From an uncultured Treponema sp. (GTDB taxonomy: Bacteria; Spirochaetota; Spirochaetia; Treponematales; Treponemataceae): 64,000 nucleotides of DNA. The notes below the pieces were generated by a model. The model saw nothing but the letters and a program-made list of their open reading frames with translations, was not told the origin of the DNA and ran no database searches. Location of the stretch: NCBI GenBank assembly GCA_947165895.1, contig CAMVCB010000002.1, positions 1 to 64,000 of the forward strand. The letters run 5' to 3'. Positions 16,730-26,601 of the stretch are shown here, piece after piece (position 1 is the first letter of the stretch; every line of letters starts with the position of its first letter). The position numbers were made by a program, and so were the translations under genes.

Positions 16730-18019
16730 TTAGAATGAGCTATATATATCTTCAAGAAGCCGCAGTGCACCGGAATATCCTGCAATGCTGCTGTTTATGA
16801 TAAGGCGGCTTATTACCGGGTAGGAAACATTAACATATCGACCCTTAATTTCTTTCGCAAGTTCTCTTTCCCAACTGCTGCCGATAATCAGAGGAATTCC
16901 TGCAAAATCAAACTTTTTGATTTTTTGATGAATATCATTTCCATCGATATTCCATTCAACTTCTGCCTGAATTCCATAATTAAGCTTTTGAAATTCAGTT
17001 TTTATTTCTTCTCGATATTTTGCCGGTGTATCATCAGTTATAAACTGGGTGAGGGGAAAGCTTCCCATGTCATTTACCAGAAATTTTGTGATGGCAAGGG
17101 CATATTGGGCTTCCGAAACGACTGTAAAGTGTTTGCCAAGAATATTTGTTTCTAGAAAGGTATCCGCAAATCTTTCCAGGTAGTAATAAAATTCTTCTTC
17201 ATTTTGTTTTATGACTTTTTCAACGAGCGCCTTATCTGCATTACAAAAATCTCCGACTGCGCGAAGAAATTTTCCGCTTTCGCAGGCACCAATTGGTAAA
17301 ACCGGATACTTTAAAAGTGGAATATCAAAGGTTTTTGAAAGATATTCTGCACTTTCGCTGCCCTGCCATGGCGAAACAAGGATTGTGCATTCTGCCTGCC
17401 TGATTTTTTTTATGTTTTCAACAGAGCGTCCGGCACCAAAAATTGTATTTGGGATAAGTCCTATCGATTGTACAAGCCTTTCCAGTTCACGGAGGTTTCC
17501 CAGCCAGAAGGGGTCCTGCTGCGGAGTTCCTGAAAAAATATTTACAAGTCCTTTGATTTTTGGCAGTGGCTCAAGTTTTGTCAGATACTGCTCAAAAATA
17601 GATTTTAATATCCAGTCATGGCCAAGATAGTTATTCCCCTTAAAGCCGGGTGTTTTTGCCCAGACCACAGGTTTTTCGTTCGTATAAAAATCCTCTGCAA
17701 CTTCCTGAATGTCATCTCCGATGATTTCTGTCGTACAGCCCGAGATTACAACGTAAAAATCTGCATCAATTGCTTTAAGTGCATTTTCAACAGTGCTTCT
17801 AAGCTTTTTTATTCCGCCGAAAACTACTTCTTTTTCGCCAACCAGCGTGCAAGGGTAGGCATTTGCGGCAAAATGTCCGCTGCTTCCGCTGTTATCGTTT
17901 AATTTACTTGCACAGCCGGGGCCTGAATGTAAAATCGGAACTGCTCCAGGAATTGACTGAATTGTCTGCATAGCCGCAAGGGCACATTTGTATCTTGGCT
18001 GATCTAATACTTTACTCAT
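16730..18019 (-). CDS. Nitrogenase-like component 1 beta subunit (NifK-like), K2
   Basis: 429-residue NifK-like protein. P-cluster ligand equivalents: Cys12 (YKCALA), Cys36 (HSGPGC) and Cys95 (SGCTTEIIGDD). It is closer to K3 than to K1 (shared N-terminus Q-RYKCALA-MQT-QSI and FITDDTP/FVTDDTP block). It follows a RibD-C-like gene by 12 bp in a leftward operon. Its presumed partner D2 is transcribed in the other direction about 3.4 kb away; a fragment of a K2-like gene lies right after D2. So the D2K2 pair may have been separated by rearrangement, or K2 may serve more than one D subunit. Confidence 0.86.
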   Translation of the reverse strand: MSKVLDQPRYKCALAAMQTIQSIPGAVPILHSGPGCASKLNDNSGSSGHFAANAYPCTLVGEKEVVFGGIKKLRSTVENALKAIDADFYVVISGCTTEIIGDDIQEVAEDFYTNEKPVVWAKTPGFKGNNYLGHDWILKSIFEQYLTKLEPLPKIKGLVNIFSGTPQQDPFWLGNLRELERLVQSIGLIPNTIFGAGRSVENIKKIRQAECTILVSPWQGSESAEYLSKTFDIPLLKYPVLPIGACESGKFLRAVGDFCNADKALVEKVIKQNEEEFYYYLERFADTFLETNILGKHFTVVSEAQYALAITKFLVNDMGSFPLTQFITDDTPAKYREEIKTEFQKLNYGIQAEVEWNIDGNDIHQKIKKFDFAGIPLIIGSSWERELAKEIKGRYVNVSYPVISRLIINSSIAGYSGALRLLEDIYSSF

Positions 18020-18031
18020 TTTTATCCCCGG

Positions 18032-18832
18032 TTATTTTCCTGAATTATCAGCAGCCACGAAATCTTTTGGACCAAGACCAAATTCTTTTATCCATTCATC
18101 TTTCTGCCAGACCTTTTTTACCTTGTAATGAAGCCAAAGTGCTCCAGATGCATCATCAACTTTTACTTCTACGAATTTAAAGGAGACAGGAATCTGCTCG
18201 TTCAAGCCTTCCTTTGTCATAAATACCTGAGGTGTGCTTGTGCTTCCGTCTGCACCTGGAATCATTACAAAACCAACTTCATCCACATATCCTCTGCGAA
18301 GGAAAGTCCAGTTCAGCGTACCGCCTCCGGCAACCGACAAAACTTTAACACCAAATAAATCGACCATCTTTTCAAACAGAATTTCAAAGTCAATATCATT
18401 TTTTCCGCAGATTATATAAGAAACGTTTTTCCGGCGTAGAAAATCTTTATATTCATTAGATACACTTTCTGTAATGACATCAACAAAATGAGAATGTATG
18501 CCGGCATAAAAAAGTTCGTTGCTCTGGTAGCCCAGAATACCCTTACGGTCAAGCACAAAGCTGTAGAACTCTGCATCTTTAACAGCAATAAAATCTCCTT
18601 CCGGAACAGGCTCTGCATCCGGGTTCAGGTCTGGCTCTTTATGATAGGTATAATCATTGAGGGCTGTGTTTGTTCCGCTCAAATTTGCATCAGTTTTCCA
18701 GTATTTTTTCGTAAATCCGATTTCCTTAAAAAAAGGGGCAGCAGCAGCTTCTTCAGGGAGTTTTGTGAATTCTCCCCAGATTTTTCCATCCAGGCTTGTA
18801 AGCATATGAATGTAAATAAATGGTCTTTTCAT
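18032..18832 (-). CDS. RibD C-terminal/dihydrofolate-reductase-like oxidoreductase
   Basis: 266 residues of the RibD_C (DHFR-fold) superfamily: N-terminal RPFIYIHMLTSLDGKIWG and the VKVLSVAGGGTLNWTFLRRGYVDEVGFVMIPGADG block near 175-210 are the family hallmarks, the latter binding NADPH in known members. The ATG at 18832 has GGAG seven bases before it; a TTG four codons upstream is less likely. First gene before K2, with a CCTA-N9-TAGG site 15 bp upstream of its start. A reductase acting with a nitrogenase-like subunit is unusual; substrate is unknown. Confidence 0.82.
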   Translation of the reverse strand: MKRPFIYIHMLTSLDGKIWGEFTKLPEEAAAAPFFKEIGFTKKYWKTDANLSGTNTALNDYTYHKEPDLNPDAEPVPEGDFIAVKDAEFYSFVLDRKGILGYQSNELFYAGIHSHFVDVITESVSNEYKDFLRRKNVSYIICGKNDIDFEILFEKMVDLFGVKVLSVAGGGTLNWTFLRRGYVDEVGFVMIPGADGSTSTPQVFMTKEGLNEQIPVSFKFVEVKVDDASGALWLHYKVKKVWQKDEWIKEFGLGPKDFVAADNSGK

Positions 18833-18847
18833 AATTTTCTCCAAATA

Positions 18848-18864
18848 CCTATTGAGTTACTAGG
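18848..18864 (-). promoter_or_regulatory. Single CCTA-N9-TAGG operator (RibD-like/K2 operon)
   Basis: CCTAGTAACTCAATAGG read leftward, lying between the putative promoter (TTGACT and TATAGT around 18880-18905) and the ribosome site. This is the position of the downstream operator in paired promoters; no upstream partner is visible. Confidence 0.7.
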
Positions 18865-19016
18865 TTATACTTTTTGCCAAACTATATATTTTTTCTTTTA
18901 TTAAAGTCAATTCAATCTGCCGTTTTCAGATATATAAGTTTTCTATATCAGTTATAAGAAATTTGTATTGGTAAAAAAATTTAAAAACTAATATGGTTGC
19001 CTTAAACAGTTTTATT

Positions 19017-19033
19017 CCTAGTCATTTACTGGG
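19017..19033 (+). promoter_or_regulatory. Single imperfect CCTA-N9-TAGG operator (ABC/D2 operon)
   Basis: CCTAGTCATTTACTGGG, one mismatch in the right arm, about 40 bp before the start of the binding-protein gene. With the site at 18848 it brackets the divergent intergenic region. Confidence 0.55.
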
Positions 19034-19074
19034 TTATAACTGAAAAATTAATCAATTTTTCATGGGGGTATTTT

Positions 19075-19875
19075 ATGAAAAAAGTTTTAGTTTTATTACT
19101 GGCAGCCGGAGTTATTGTTTCATCTTCCTTCTGTAAAGCAAAAAATAAGAGTGGAAAGGAAGTTGTCCGCATTGCTATTGAAGGTGGCTGGAAGCCTTAC
19201 AATTTTGTTGATGAAAATGGCAAGATTACAGGTTTTGATGTTGATGTTGTCAATGCTATTGCTGAAAGAATTCCTGATATCACACTTAAAATTGAACCGA
19301 CTCCATGGGATGGAATGCTTGTAGCTCTTGCTGCAGGACGCTTTGATGTCGCTGCAAATGAAATTAAGAAAAATGCTGCGCGTGAAAAGCAGTTCCTTTA
19401 TGCAAGCAATCCTTACAATTATGATTATCCAGCTCTTATCTTTAAGAACACAACCGTAATTAAATCTGCTGAGGATTTATTTGGTAAAACTGTAATTGTT
19501 GGAGGAGGCTCTTCTTATGCTGAATGGGTTGAAAACTTCAATAAAGAGACTGGTGGAAAAATAAACATCGTTTATGCAGGGGATACAGCAACTGCCGCTG
19601 TTTTTGCTGAAGTTCTTTCTGGCCGTGCAGACGTTACAATCGATAGTCCGGTTGCTGCAGGAATCTTCATTAATGAAAGAAAAGAGCCTTTGTCATATAT
19701 TCCGGCTGATCCAAATCTGCTTAATCCTGCTTACCTTATTTATACAAAGAATAAAAAAGGTGAGCGTATAAAAGTTTTGTTTGATAAAGGCCTTGAAGAA
19801 ATCCGCTCTGATGGAACTTTGTCTAAACTTGCCGTTAAATGGTTTGGCTCTGATACAACAGTAAAAAGTAAATAA
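19075..19875 (+). CDS. Amino-acid ABC transporter substrate-binding protein (family 3)
   Basis: 266 residues with a signal peptide (1-20) and no clear lipobox. Family-3 motifs: IAIEGGWKPYNFVDENGKITGFDVDVVNAIAERI and LAAGRFDVAANEIKKNAAREKQFLYASNPYNYDYPALIF. GGGGG ribosome site before the ATG. Starts a rightward operon: binding protein, one permease, ATPase, D2. Direct linkage of an uptake system to a NifD-like gene suggests the imported compound feeds the reductase (inference). Confidence 0.86.
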   Translation: MKKVLVLLLAAGVIVSSSFCKAKNKSGKEVVRIAIEGGWKPYNFVDENGKITGFDVDVVNAIAERIPDITLKIEPTPWDGMLVALAAGRFDVAANEIKKNAAREKQFLYASNPYNYDYPALIFKNTTVIKSAEDLFGKTVIVGGGSSYAEWVENFNKETGGKINIVYAGDTATAAVFAEVLSGRADVTIDSPVAAGIFINERKEPLSYIPADPNLLNPAYLIYTKNKKGERIKVLFDKGLEEIRSDGTLSKLAVKWFGSDTTVKSK

Positions 19876-19893
19876 AAAGAACAGGTTAGTAAT

Positions 19894-20610
19894 ATGGAAA
19901 AATTGATTAGTGACATTACTTATATATTTTCAACAATTCCTGAGATAGTAACAAAATTACCAATAACTTTATTCATTGCTTTCAGCGCTACTATTATTGG
20001 ATTCTTATTGGGAATATTGATTGCCCTGATACGTTTTTTCCATATCAGAATCCTTTCTCAGATAGCGACTGTATTCATTTCCTTTATCCGCGGAACCCCA
20101 ATGGTTATCCAGCTTTATCTGGCATACTATGGAATCCCGCTGATGATTTCCAGAATTGTTGAAGCTTCCGGCAATGAATTTGATATAAATGCCTTGCCAA
20201 GCACCTTGTTTGCAATTATCGCTTTTGCCCTTAATACAGGAGCATATATGTCTGAATCATTCCGAAGTTCTCTCATTGCCGTGGAGCCAGGCCAGTTTGA
20301 AGCCTGCAAAAGTCTTCACTATTCAACATGGGATTCATTAAGAACTGTTATTCTGCCCCAGGCATTTGTAATCGCAATTCCAACACTTACAAGTTCCCTG
20401 CTGGCAATGATAAAGAATACATCACTTGCTTTTTGTATTACAGTTGTTGATATTATGGCTCAGGCAAGAATTGTTGGTTCCCGCTCTTTCCGCTATTTTG
20501 AAATCTATATTGCGGTTTCATTATTGTATTGGCCTGTTTGTGCTCTTCTGGAACGGATTTTGCTTACATTTGAAAAGAAACTTTCCAGATTTAATAAAAA
20601 AGTTTTTTAA
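19894..20610 (+). CDS. Amino-acid ABC transporter permease
   Basis: 238-residue HisM/TcyB-type permease with about five hydrophobic helices and the coupling loop VEPGQFEACKSLHYSTWDSLRTVILPQAF. Only one permease gene is present, so the channel should be a homodimer. Eighteen bases separate it from the binding-protein gene. Confidence 0.87.
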   Translation: MEKLISDITYIFSTIPEIVTKLPITLFIAFSATIIGFLLGILIALIRFFHIRILSQIATVFISFIRGTPMVIQLYLAYYGIPLMISRIVEASGNEFDINALPSTLFAIIAFALNTGAYMSESFRSSLIAVEPGQFEACKSLHYSTWDSLRTVILPQAFVIAIPTLTSSLLAMIKNTSLAFCITVVDIMAQARIVGSRSFRYFEIYIAVSLLYWPVCALLERILLTFEKKLSRFNKKVF

Positions 20611-20622
20611 TGAGGCGTGACT

Positions 20623-21372
20623 ATGATAGAAATCAAAAATCTTAAAAAATCCTTTAATCAGAATGAAGTTCTCAGAGGAATAAATCTGTCAATAAATGAT
20701 AATGAAATTGTTTCAATAATCGGTTCCAGCGGCGGCGGAAAATCTACACTTCTCCGATGCCTTAATTTCCTAGAAGAGGCAGATTCAGGAAGTATAAGGA
20801 TTGGGGATGTCAGCCTTGATTGTTCAAATGCAAATAAAAATGACATTAAAAAAATAATTTCAAAAAGTACAATGGTTTTCCAGAATTTTAATCTTTTTAA
20901 AAATAAGACTGTTCTTGAGAATATTACCGATCCTTTGCTTATAAATACAAAAATAACGAAAGCAGAAGCAAAAGAAATTGCCCTGAAATATCTGGCAAAG
21001 GTTGGACTGGAAAACAAACAGAATGAATATCCTTCAAAGCTTTCGGGCGGACAGCAGCAGAGGGTAGGAATTGCCAGGGCTCTCGTTCTGAATCCGGAAG
21101 TAATTCTTTTTGACGAGCCTACAAGTGCCCTGGATCCGGAAATTGTAAGTGATGTCCTTAAGCTTATTAAGGAAGTTGCTTCTGAAAAAAGAACGATGAT
21201 TATCGTGACCCATGAAATGGCCTTTGCAAGAGAAGTTTCTGATAAGGTTGTTTATATGGATAAGGGTGAAGTTGTAGAGCAGGGAAGACCTGAAGAAATA
21301 TTTACAAGACCAAAAGAAGAAAGAACCAGGCAGTTTTTAAGCAGATATCTTCAGCCTGAATACGTAATTTAA
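20623..21372 (+). CDS. Polar amino-acid ABC transporter ATPase
   Basis: 249-residue GlnQ-class ATPase. Walker [10 protein letters not shown] (a G in place of the usual C), signature LSGGQQQR, Walker [16 protein letters not shown]-loop VTHE. I choose the ATG at 20623 with GAGG eight bases before it; a GTG six bases earlier is possible. Follows the permease by 12 bp, precedes D2. Confidence 0.88.
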   Translation: MIEIKNLKKSFNQNEVLRGINLSINDNEIVSIIGSSGGGKSTLLRCLNFLEEADSGSIRIGDVSLDCSNANKNDIKKIISKSTMVFQNFNLFKNKTVLENITDPLLINTKITKAEAKEIALKYLAKVGLENKQNEYPSKLSGGQQQRVGIARALVLNPEVILFDEPTSALDPEIVSDVLKLIKEVASEKRTMIIVTHEMAFAREVSDKVVYMDKGEVVEQGRPEEIFTRPKEERTRQFLSRYLQPEYVI

Positions 21373-21398
21373 TTTTTTCAAAAATGCAGGAGAAAAAT

Positions 21399-22850
21399 AT
21401 GCCTTTTGATTTATCTAATTCTGAAATTTCAATGCGGGAAAGCAGATTAAATTCTGTAGTTTCATATAACGGTACAATAAAATCTTTAATAAGTGATACA
21501 AGGAATTGTAAAGTTAAGAGCTGTGAACGCTGCTTCAGTCAGAACAATACCTGTCTTTCAATTATGGTAATGGATCAGCTCAGTTGTATCCGGAATCTTA
21601 CTGTTGTATATCACACACCAATAGGCTGCGGAGCCTTTATTCCAAGATGGACAGCCTTGTATTCTGGAATTTCTGCAAAAACCGGAAGAACATGGAATAC
21701 AAAATATGTCTGCACAAACCTTAATGAAAGCGATACAGTTTTTGGTGCCGCTAATAAATTAAGACAGACGGTCCAGGAAGCTTATGACCGTTATCCTTCT
21801 GATGCAATTTTGATTTGTACTGGCTGCGTTACCGGAATAATTGGTGAAGATATTGATGCTGTCGCTGAAGAATTTGATAAAAAACTGCCAATACCTGTTA
21901 TTCCTGTTCACTGTGAAGGAATCAAAAGTAAGGTCTGGGCAACCGGCTTTGATATTGCAGATTATATAGTCCTGAAATACATTGTAAAACCGCCTAAACA
22001 GAAACGAAATACCATTATTTTTAAGAATTTCGAAGAAGCGGTCAGACCCTTTGTAACAAGAATATTCAAGCGTTTTGATGCTGAACCTCTTTTTGTTTAT
22101 GCAAATTCCACAATAGAAGAGCTTTCTCATATGAGCGAAAGTCTTGCAACTGTAAGTTCCTGCGGTGCCTTGAGTCCTTATCTTGGAAATGCTCTGGAGG
22201 AGTTGTACGGGGTTCCATATGTCAGAACAATCAACGGTAATGGAATTGAAGGATTTGACACCTGGCTTCGGGATATTGCAAGAATTCTTCATAAGGAAGA
22301 AATTGCTGAAGAAATTATTCGTGAAGAACGTGAAAAATATCTTTCAAAAATTGAGGAATTAAAAAAGCAGTTTATTGGAAAAACTGCTGTAATTGCTGCA
22401 GGCCCAGGCTTTACATACGAGGTTGTCCGTGTTCTTGATGAACTTGGAATTAGTGTAAAGGCAGCCCTTTCCTGGCATCATGATTCAAAATATGACGATC
22501 AGAAAATTCCTGATACCCTGACTCATATAGAAAATACTCATCCCGATTTGAAGCTTTCGATTATTGATTTACAGAATCATGAGCTTTTGAATATCATCAA
22601 TAAAGAAAAGCCTGATCTTTATATTGTACGCCACCCGGGAACCCGTCCTTTTGTAACAAAACTTGGAATCCCAGTTGTTCAGCTCACTGATGAATATCAG
22701 ATGTTTGGTTATGAAGGTCTTTATAATTTTGCAAGAAATATTGCAGATCTCTTTAATAACAGAAGCTTTACGGAAGGTCTGAAGGCTCACTCTTCAATTC
22801 CATATACTGCCTGGTGGCTTGAACAGCCTTCAAACAAGTTCTATTCATAA
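21399..22850 (+). CDS. Nitrogenase-like component 1 alpha subunit (NifD-like), D2
   Basis: 483 residues from the ATG at 21399, which follows AGGAG. P-cluster-type Cys are kept: Cys52 (NNTC), Cys77 (HTPIGC) and Cys143 (TGCVTGIIGED). A Cys at the cofactor position is present (Cys255, SSCGALSPYLGNALEELYGVP). Where D1 and NifD have a His cofactor ligand, D2 has Gln428 (PVVQLTDEYQMFGYEG) by eye alignment. A WHHD motif near residue 359 is shared with D3 (WHYD). Its four upstream genes form an ABC importer in the same operon. A truncated K-like gene follows at once. It may use K2 as partner. Confidence 0.87.
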   Translation: MPFDLSNSEISMRESRLNSVVSYNGTIKSLISDTRNCKVKSCERCFSQNNTCLSIMVMDQLSCIRNLTVVYHTPIGCGAFIPRWTALYSGISAKTGRTWNTKYVCTNLNESDTVFGAANKLRQTVQEAYDRYPSDAILICTGCVTGIIGEDIDAVAEEFDKKLPIPVIPVHCEGIKSKVWATGFDIADYIVLKYIVKPPKQKRNTIIFKNFEEAVRPFVTRIFKRFDAEPLFVYANSTIEELSHMSESLATVSSCGALSPYLGNALEELYGVPYVRTINGNGIEGFDTWLRDIARILHKEEIAEEIIREEREKYLSKIEELKKQFIGKTAVIAAGPGFTYEVVRVLDELGISVKAALSWHHDSKYDDQKIPDTLTHIENTHPDLKLSIIDLQNHELLNIINKEKPDLYIVRHPGTRPFVTKLGIPVVQLTDEYQMFGYEGLYNFARNIADLFNNRSFTEGLKAHSSIPYTAWWLEQPSNKFYS

Positions 22851-22869
22851 AATTACAAAACTGTCTTTT

Positions 22870-23059
22870 ACTATTGCAATTAAGAAAGCTTTAAAATCTT
22901 TTTAATTACTGACTATATTTATTACAGATGATACTCCTGAAAAATATCGTGATTCTATAAGGGCTGAATTAAATAAACTTAATTATGATATTAAGGCAGA
23001 AGTTGAATGGAATGTTGATGGAAATGATATATATAAAAAGATTAAAGACTTTAAAAAAC
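22870..23059 (+). pseudogene. Fragment of a NifK-like gene after D2
   Basis: In one frame this reads AIKKALKSF, a stop (22903-22905), then LLTIFITDDTPEKYRDSI, and on through LNKLNYDIKAEVEWNVDGNDIYKKIKDF. K2 reads FITDDTPAKYREEIKTEFQ and LNYGIQAEVEWNIDGNDIHQKIKKF at the matching place. About 60 codons of the middle of a K gene survive, without start or end; homology stops at the 3-prime end of the MATE gene (23051). So D2 once had its own K gene directly downstream, lost in a rearrangement that brought in the MATE gene. Confidence 0.85.
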
Positions 23060-24397
23060 TATGGGCTTCTGCTTCAGGAAGCTCATTTTTTTTCGCAGAT
23101 ATAAAATCTGGAGTGCCATTGTGAAAGGCCAGGAAAATGGGTAGGCCAGAGCGACTAAAAGGGCAGAAGAAGTTATATGTGTGATTACGAATAAATATGT
23201 TTGACGAAGAGCGACAAAGCCCAGAAAGGTGAAGCTTGTTGGAAGAACTGTATAGCCTAGTCCCTGTGAAATCTGTCCAAAAAGCATTGCACAAAAACAG
23301 AAAACATAAAAAGAAGCAGAACATCTCATAAAAAGGCTGCCGTAACCTACAACGCCAGGGGTGGAATTAAAGATTGAAATCAGGGGCTGGGCAAAAATTA
23401 TGAGCAGGAGAGAAATCAAAAATATGACTGAAAGACCTAGCAAAAGGGAGATTTTTATTCCTTTTTTTACCCTGTCGATTTTTCCTGCTCCATAGTTTTG
23501 TGCGGTAAAGGTTGTGGCTGCCATGCAGATGCTTACCATTGGAAGAATTGTCAGCTGGTCGAATCTTGTATAAACTGCCCAACCTGCCATACAGTCGGAA
23601 CCGAATACGTTTATGTAGCGCTGCATGAAAGTGTTGGAAAAATTTAATATGCTGTTTGAAATTGCACTTGGAAGGCCAAGTTTTAAAACTGAGCGGACTA
23701 CAAATCCCACACTGTATATTTGATTTGATATGGCAGAAAAAATTGCTTCGGCTTTTATTCGTCTGACTAAAATAATAAAGGCAAAAATTGCGGCGATTAA
23801 TTCAGAAATGATTGTTGCCCAGGCAGCTCCTTCAAGTCCTGCCTTAAATTTTAAGATAAATATAAAGTCCAGAATTATGTTCAATACGACGGAAATCGAA
23901 AGTATGTAAAGCGGACGTTTTGAATCGCCAAGAGAACGGAGTATGCCCGTACAGATTCCGTAAAAAAATATAAAGGTGAGGCCAGCAAAAAAGATACGGA
24001 GGTATGCGTCGGCCTTTGGAAAAACATCCTGCGGAACGGAAATCATCTTAAGCATTAAGGGGGCAATAAAAAATCCGGCAGCAGAAAGTATGATTCCCAG
24101 TCCAAGAGAAAACGGCAAAATTGTATGGATTGTTTTTCTGATTTTGCATCCTTCTTTTGCTCCGTAAAGGTGGGCTACAAGAACTCCTGCTCCGTTTGCA
24201 AGTCCGTTAAAAAAGCCTGTAAGCGTAAAAATAATGTTTGCGCTGGCTCCGATTGCGGCAAGGGAAGGTGTGTCGCAGTAGTTTCCTACAATCAGGATGT
24301 CTGTAGTGCTGTAGAAAAACTGAAAAAGGTTTCCAAGCAGAAGAGGCAGTGAAAATTTTACAAAGACCGGAGCAATTCTTCCGCTTGTCATATCCAT
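23051..24397 (-). CDS. MATE-family efflux transporter
   Basis: 448 residues, about twelve membrane helices, of the MATE/NorM/DinF superfamily: two similar six-helix halves with SLPLLLGNLFQFFYSTTDILIVGNYCDTPSLAAIGAS at the N-terminus. It exports drugs or organic cations with Na+ or H+. The 3-prime end abuts the K fragment, so its insertion or an adjoining recombination destroyed that gene. No CCTA-N9-TAGG site near. Confidence 0.88.
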   Translation of the reverse strand: MDMTSGRIAPVFVKFSLPLLLGNLFQFFYSTTDILIVGNYCDTPSLAAIGASANIIFTLTGFFNGLANGAGVLVAHLYGAKEGCKIRKTIHTILPFSLGLGIILSAAGFFIAPLMLKMISVPQDVFPKADAYLRIFFAGLTFIFFYGICTGILRSLGDSKRPLYILSISVVLNIILDFIFILKFKAGLEGAAWATIISELIAAIFAFIILVRRIKAEAIFSAISNQIYSVGFVVRSVLKLGLPSAISNSILNFSNTFMQRYINVFGSDCMAGWAVYTRFDQLTILPMVSICMAATTFTAQNYGAGKIDRVKKGIKISLLLGLSVIFLISLLLIIFAQPLISIFNSTPGVVGYGSLFMRCSASFYVFCFCAMLFGQISQGLGYTVLPTSFTFLGFVALRQTYLFVITHITSSALLVALAYPFSWPFTMALQILYLRKKMSFLKQKPIVF

Positions 24398-24420
24398 AAA
24401 GCTTTTCCTGCCTTATGCGG

Positions 24421-25185
24421 CTAAATATTGTATTCGCCGATTGGAAGAATGCGGTGCAAAAATTTTTTGGTGCGTTCTTCCTTCGGATGATAAAAAATCT
24501 CTCTAGGGCTGCCTTCTTCCACTATAACGCCGCCGTCCATAAAAATAACCTTGTCGGCAACTTCTTCGGCAAAGCTCATTTCGTGGGTTACGACAATCAT
24601 CGTTATATTTTTCTGGGCAACCTTTTTAATAAGCTGAAGAATTTCTCCTACAAGTTCCGGGTCCAGCGCGCTGGTCGGCTCATCAAATAAAATCACTTCT
24701 GGATTTAAGGCTACAGCACGTGCAATTCCAGCTCTCTGCTGCTGTCCACCCGAAAGTTTACACGGATAATAATCAGACCGGTCAGAAAGATTTACCCATT
24801 CAAGGGCTTCTCGGGCAATTTTTTCGGCTTCTTTTTTATTTACATTGCGGGCAATTGTAAGTCCCGCCATAACGTTTTCCAGCACGGTCATATTTGAAAA
24901 AAGATTATAATTCTGGAAGACAAAGGCCGTCTTTTTAGTAAGATTAAGCACATCCTTTTTGGAAGGTTTTGCACTGTCAACTTTTATTCCCGCAACCTGG
25001 ACTGTGCCGGAATCAGCTTTTTCCAGAAAATTTATTGTACGGAGAAGGGTAGTTTTTCCGGATCCGCTTGGGCCAAGAATTACGGTAACTTCTCCTTTTT
25101 TTACTTCAAGACTTACCCCTTTAAGGATTTCTTTTTTATCAAAACTTTTTCTGATATCTGTGATTTTTAATAATGGTTCGCTCAT
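24421..25185 (-). CDS. Polar amino-acid ABC transporter ATPase
   Basis: 254-residue GlnQ-class ATPase with Walker [10 protein letters not shown], signature LSGGQQQR, Walker [15 protein letters not shown] and H-loop VTHE. Its ATG overlaps the stop of the permease before it by four bases. Last gene of the binding protein, permease, permease, ATPase operon at 24.4-27.4 kb. Confidence 0.88.
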   Translation of the reverse strand: MSEPLLKITDIRKSFDKKEILKGVSLEVKKGEVTVILGPSGSGKTTLLRTINFLEKADSGTVQVAGIKVDSAKPSKKDVLNLTKKTAFVFQNYNLFSNMTVLENVMAGLTIARNVNKKEAEKIAREALEWVNLSDRSDYYPCKLSGGQQQRAGIARAVALNPEVILFDEPTSALDPELVGEILQLIKKVAQKNITMIVVTHEMSFAEEVADKVIFMDGGVIVEEGSPREIFYHPKEERTKKFLHRILPIGEYNI

Positions 25186-25892
25186 ACAAAAGCTCCTTTT
25201 CTGAATTTTTTACTGTAATGCTCGTATTTTCTAAGCGAAAATTCCACGATTATGTTTATGCCCCAGTAAATCATTGCGGCGGCAAGATATGCTTCAAAAT
25301 ATGAATAAGTAATGTCTGCAGGCTTTGTACAGCCTACCATAATGTCCACAACTCCAATAGAAATTACAACCGAAGAGTTTTTTATAAGTCCCAGAGTCAG
25401 GTTTGTAAGGTTTGGCAGGGCAATAGGAATCAGCTGAGGAATAATTACATGCAGAACTATCTGATGCTCCTTCATTCCAATGCTTTTTCCGGCTTCCCAC
25501 TGTCCTTTTTCAATTCCCAGAAAGGCTGTTCTCATAATTTCTTCCATACCGCAGATTTCTGAAAGTGTGAGGGCAAAAATAGCAATCCATAAAAGGTTTA
25601 TATCCTGCAGATTTCTCTTCCAGTGAAAAAAAGCCTGCCAGCTTGAATAAAACAAAAGAAAAATCAGATTGTAAATGAGCATGGCAATTATAACCGGCAC
25701 GCCCCTGTAAAAAGTTACAAAGGCTGTGATAGCCTGACTTGCAATTTTTACTTTTTTGTAGCGCAGATATGCCAGGAAGGTGCCAACTAAAAATCCAATA
25801 ACAAGCGGAATTAGAATAAGCTTTATTGTATTTGGAATATAAATAATTCCGTTTTTAAAAGAGTCTGAAAATGCCTTAAAATCAATATCCAT
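25182..25892 (-). CDS. Polar amino-acid ABC transporter permease
   Basis: 236-residue permease of the HisQM family. Coupling loop [31 protein letters not shown]. Two permease genes lie side by side, so a heterodimeric channel is expected. GGAGC ribosome site before the ATG. Confidence 0.86.
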   Translation of the reverse strand: MDIDFKAFSDSFKNGIIYIPNTIKLILIPLVIGFLVGTFLAYLRYKKVKIASQAITAFVTFYRGVPVIIAMLIYNLIFLLFYSSWQAFFHWKRNLQDINLLWIAIFALTLSEICGMEEIMRTAFLGIEKGQWEAGKSIGMKEHQIVLHVIIPQLIPIALPNLTNLTLGLIKNSSVVISIGVVDIMVGCTKPADITYSYFEAYLAAAMIYWGINIIVEFSLRKYEHYSKKFRKGAFV

Positions 25893-25904
25893 TTCTTGCT
25901 CCGC

Positions 25905-26588
25905 TTAGTGCCATTTTTCAAGGCGATTTTCTATCCGTTTGAAAAGAAAATTCAAACTCAAACTTATGACAACGTAAATCAAAAGTGCCACAAGATATGG
26001 TTCCAGAAAATGACCGCTGCTTGTTCCTACAGATTTCGCTCTTCCCAAAACATCAAGGATGCCTAAGAGGTAAACAAGCGACGTTCCCTGAAAGAGTCCC
26101 ACAAAATCGTTTCCAAAGGCTGGAAGCACGATTCTTGTCATCTGTGGAAGAACAACGTAGCGGTAAGTCTGGAGTTCCTTAAAGCCAAGACTCTTTGCGG
26201 CTTCAAACTGGCCGGGCGGAATGGCTTCTATAGAACTTCTAAACATCTCTCCGACGAAGGCTGCCTGATTTAAGCCATAGGCTATATAGGCAAAAATCAG
26301 TTTATTCCAGCGGTTCGCATTTATTCCAAAAATATCTAAAAATTTTGGAACAAAATAATATGCAAGCATGAGCTGAACTATAAGCGGAGTGCCCCGCATA
26401 AATGAGATGAACACTGTTGAGAGGTGATACAAAACAGGTGTTCTTTTTATGCGGATCTGACTCTGCAAAAATCCAAGTATAATTCCCGTAAGTGTTGCCC
26501 AGAAAACTACAAGAAGAGTTATCCAAAGGCAGGGAATTATCTGAACGAAGGCAGACCAGACTCTGCTCCACTTAAAGTAGTCAACCAT
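25905..26588 (-). CDS. Polar amino-acid ABC transporter permease
   Basis: 227 residues from the ATG at 26588 (AGGGG ribosome site); a longer frame starts within the preceding gene and lacks one. Motif AIPPGQFEAAKSLGFKELQTYRYVVLPQ marks the ATPase-binding loop. Partner of the 25182-25892 permease. Confidence 0.86.
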   Translation of the reverse strand: MVDYFKWSRVWSAFVQIIPCLWITLLVVFWATLTGIILGFLQSQIRIKRTPVLYHLSTVFISFMRGTPLIVQLMLAYYFVPKFLDIFGINANRWNKLIFAYIAYGLNQAAFVGEMFRSSIEAIPPGQFEAAKSLGFKELQTYRYVVLPQMTRIVLPAFGNDFVGLFQGTSLVYLLGILDVLGRAKSVGTSSGHFLEPYLVALLIYVVISLSLNFLFKRIENRLEKWH

Positions 26589-26601
26589 GCTTCCCCTCTC
26601 T

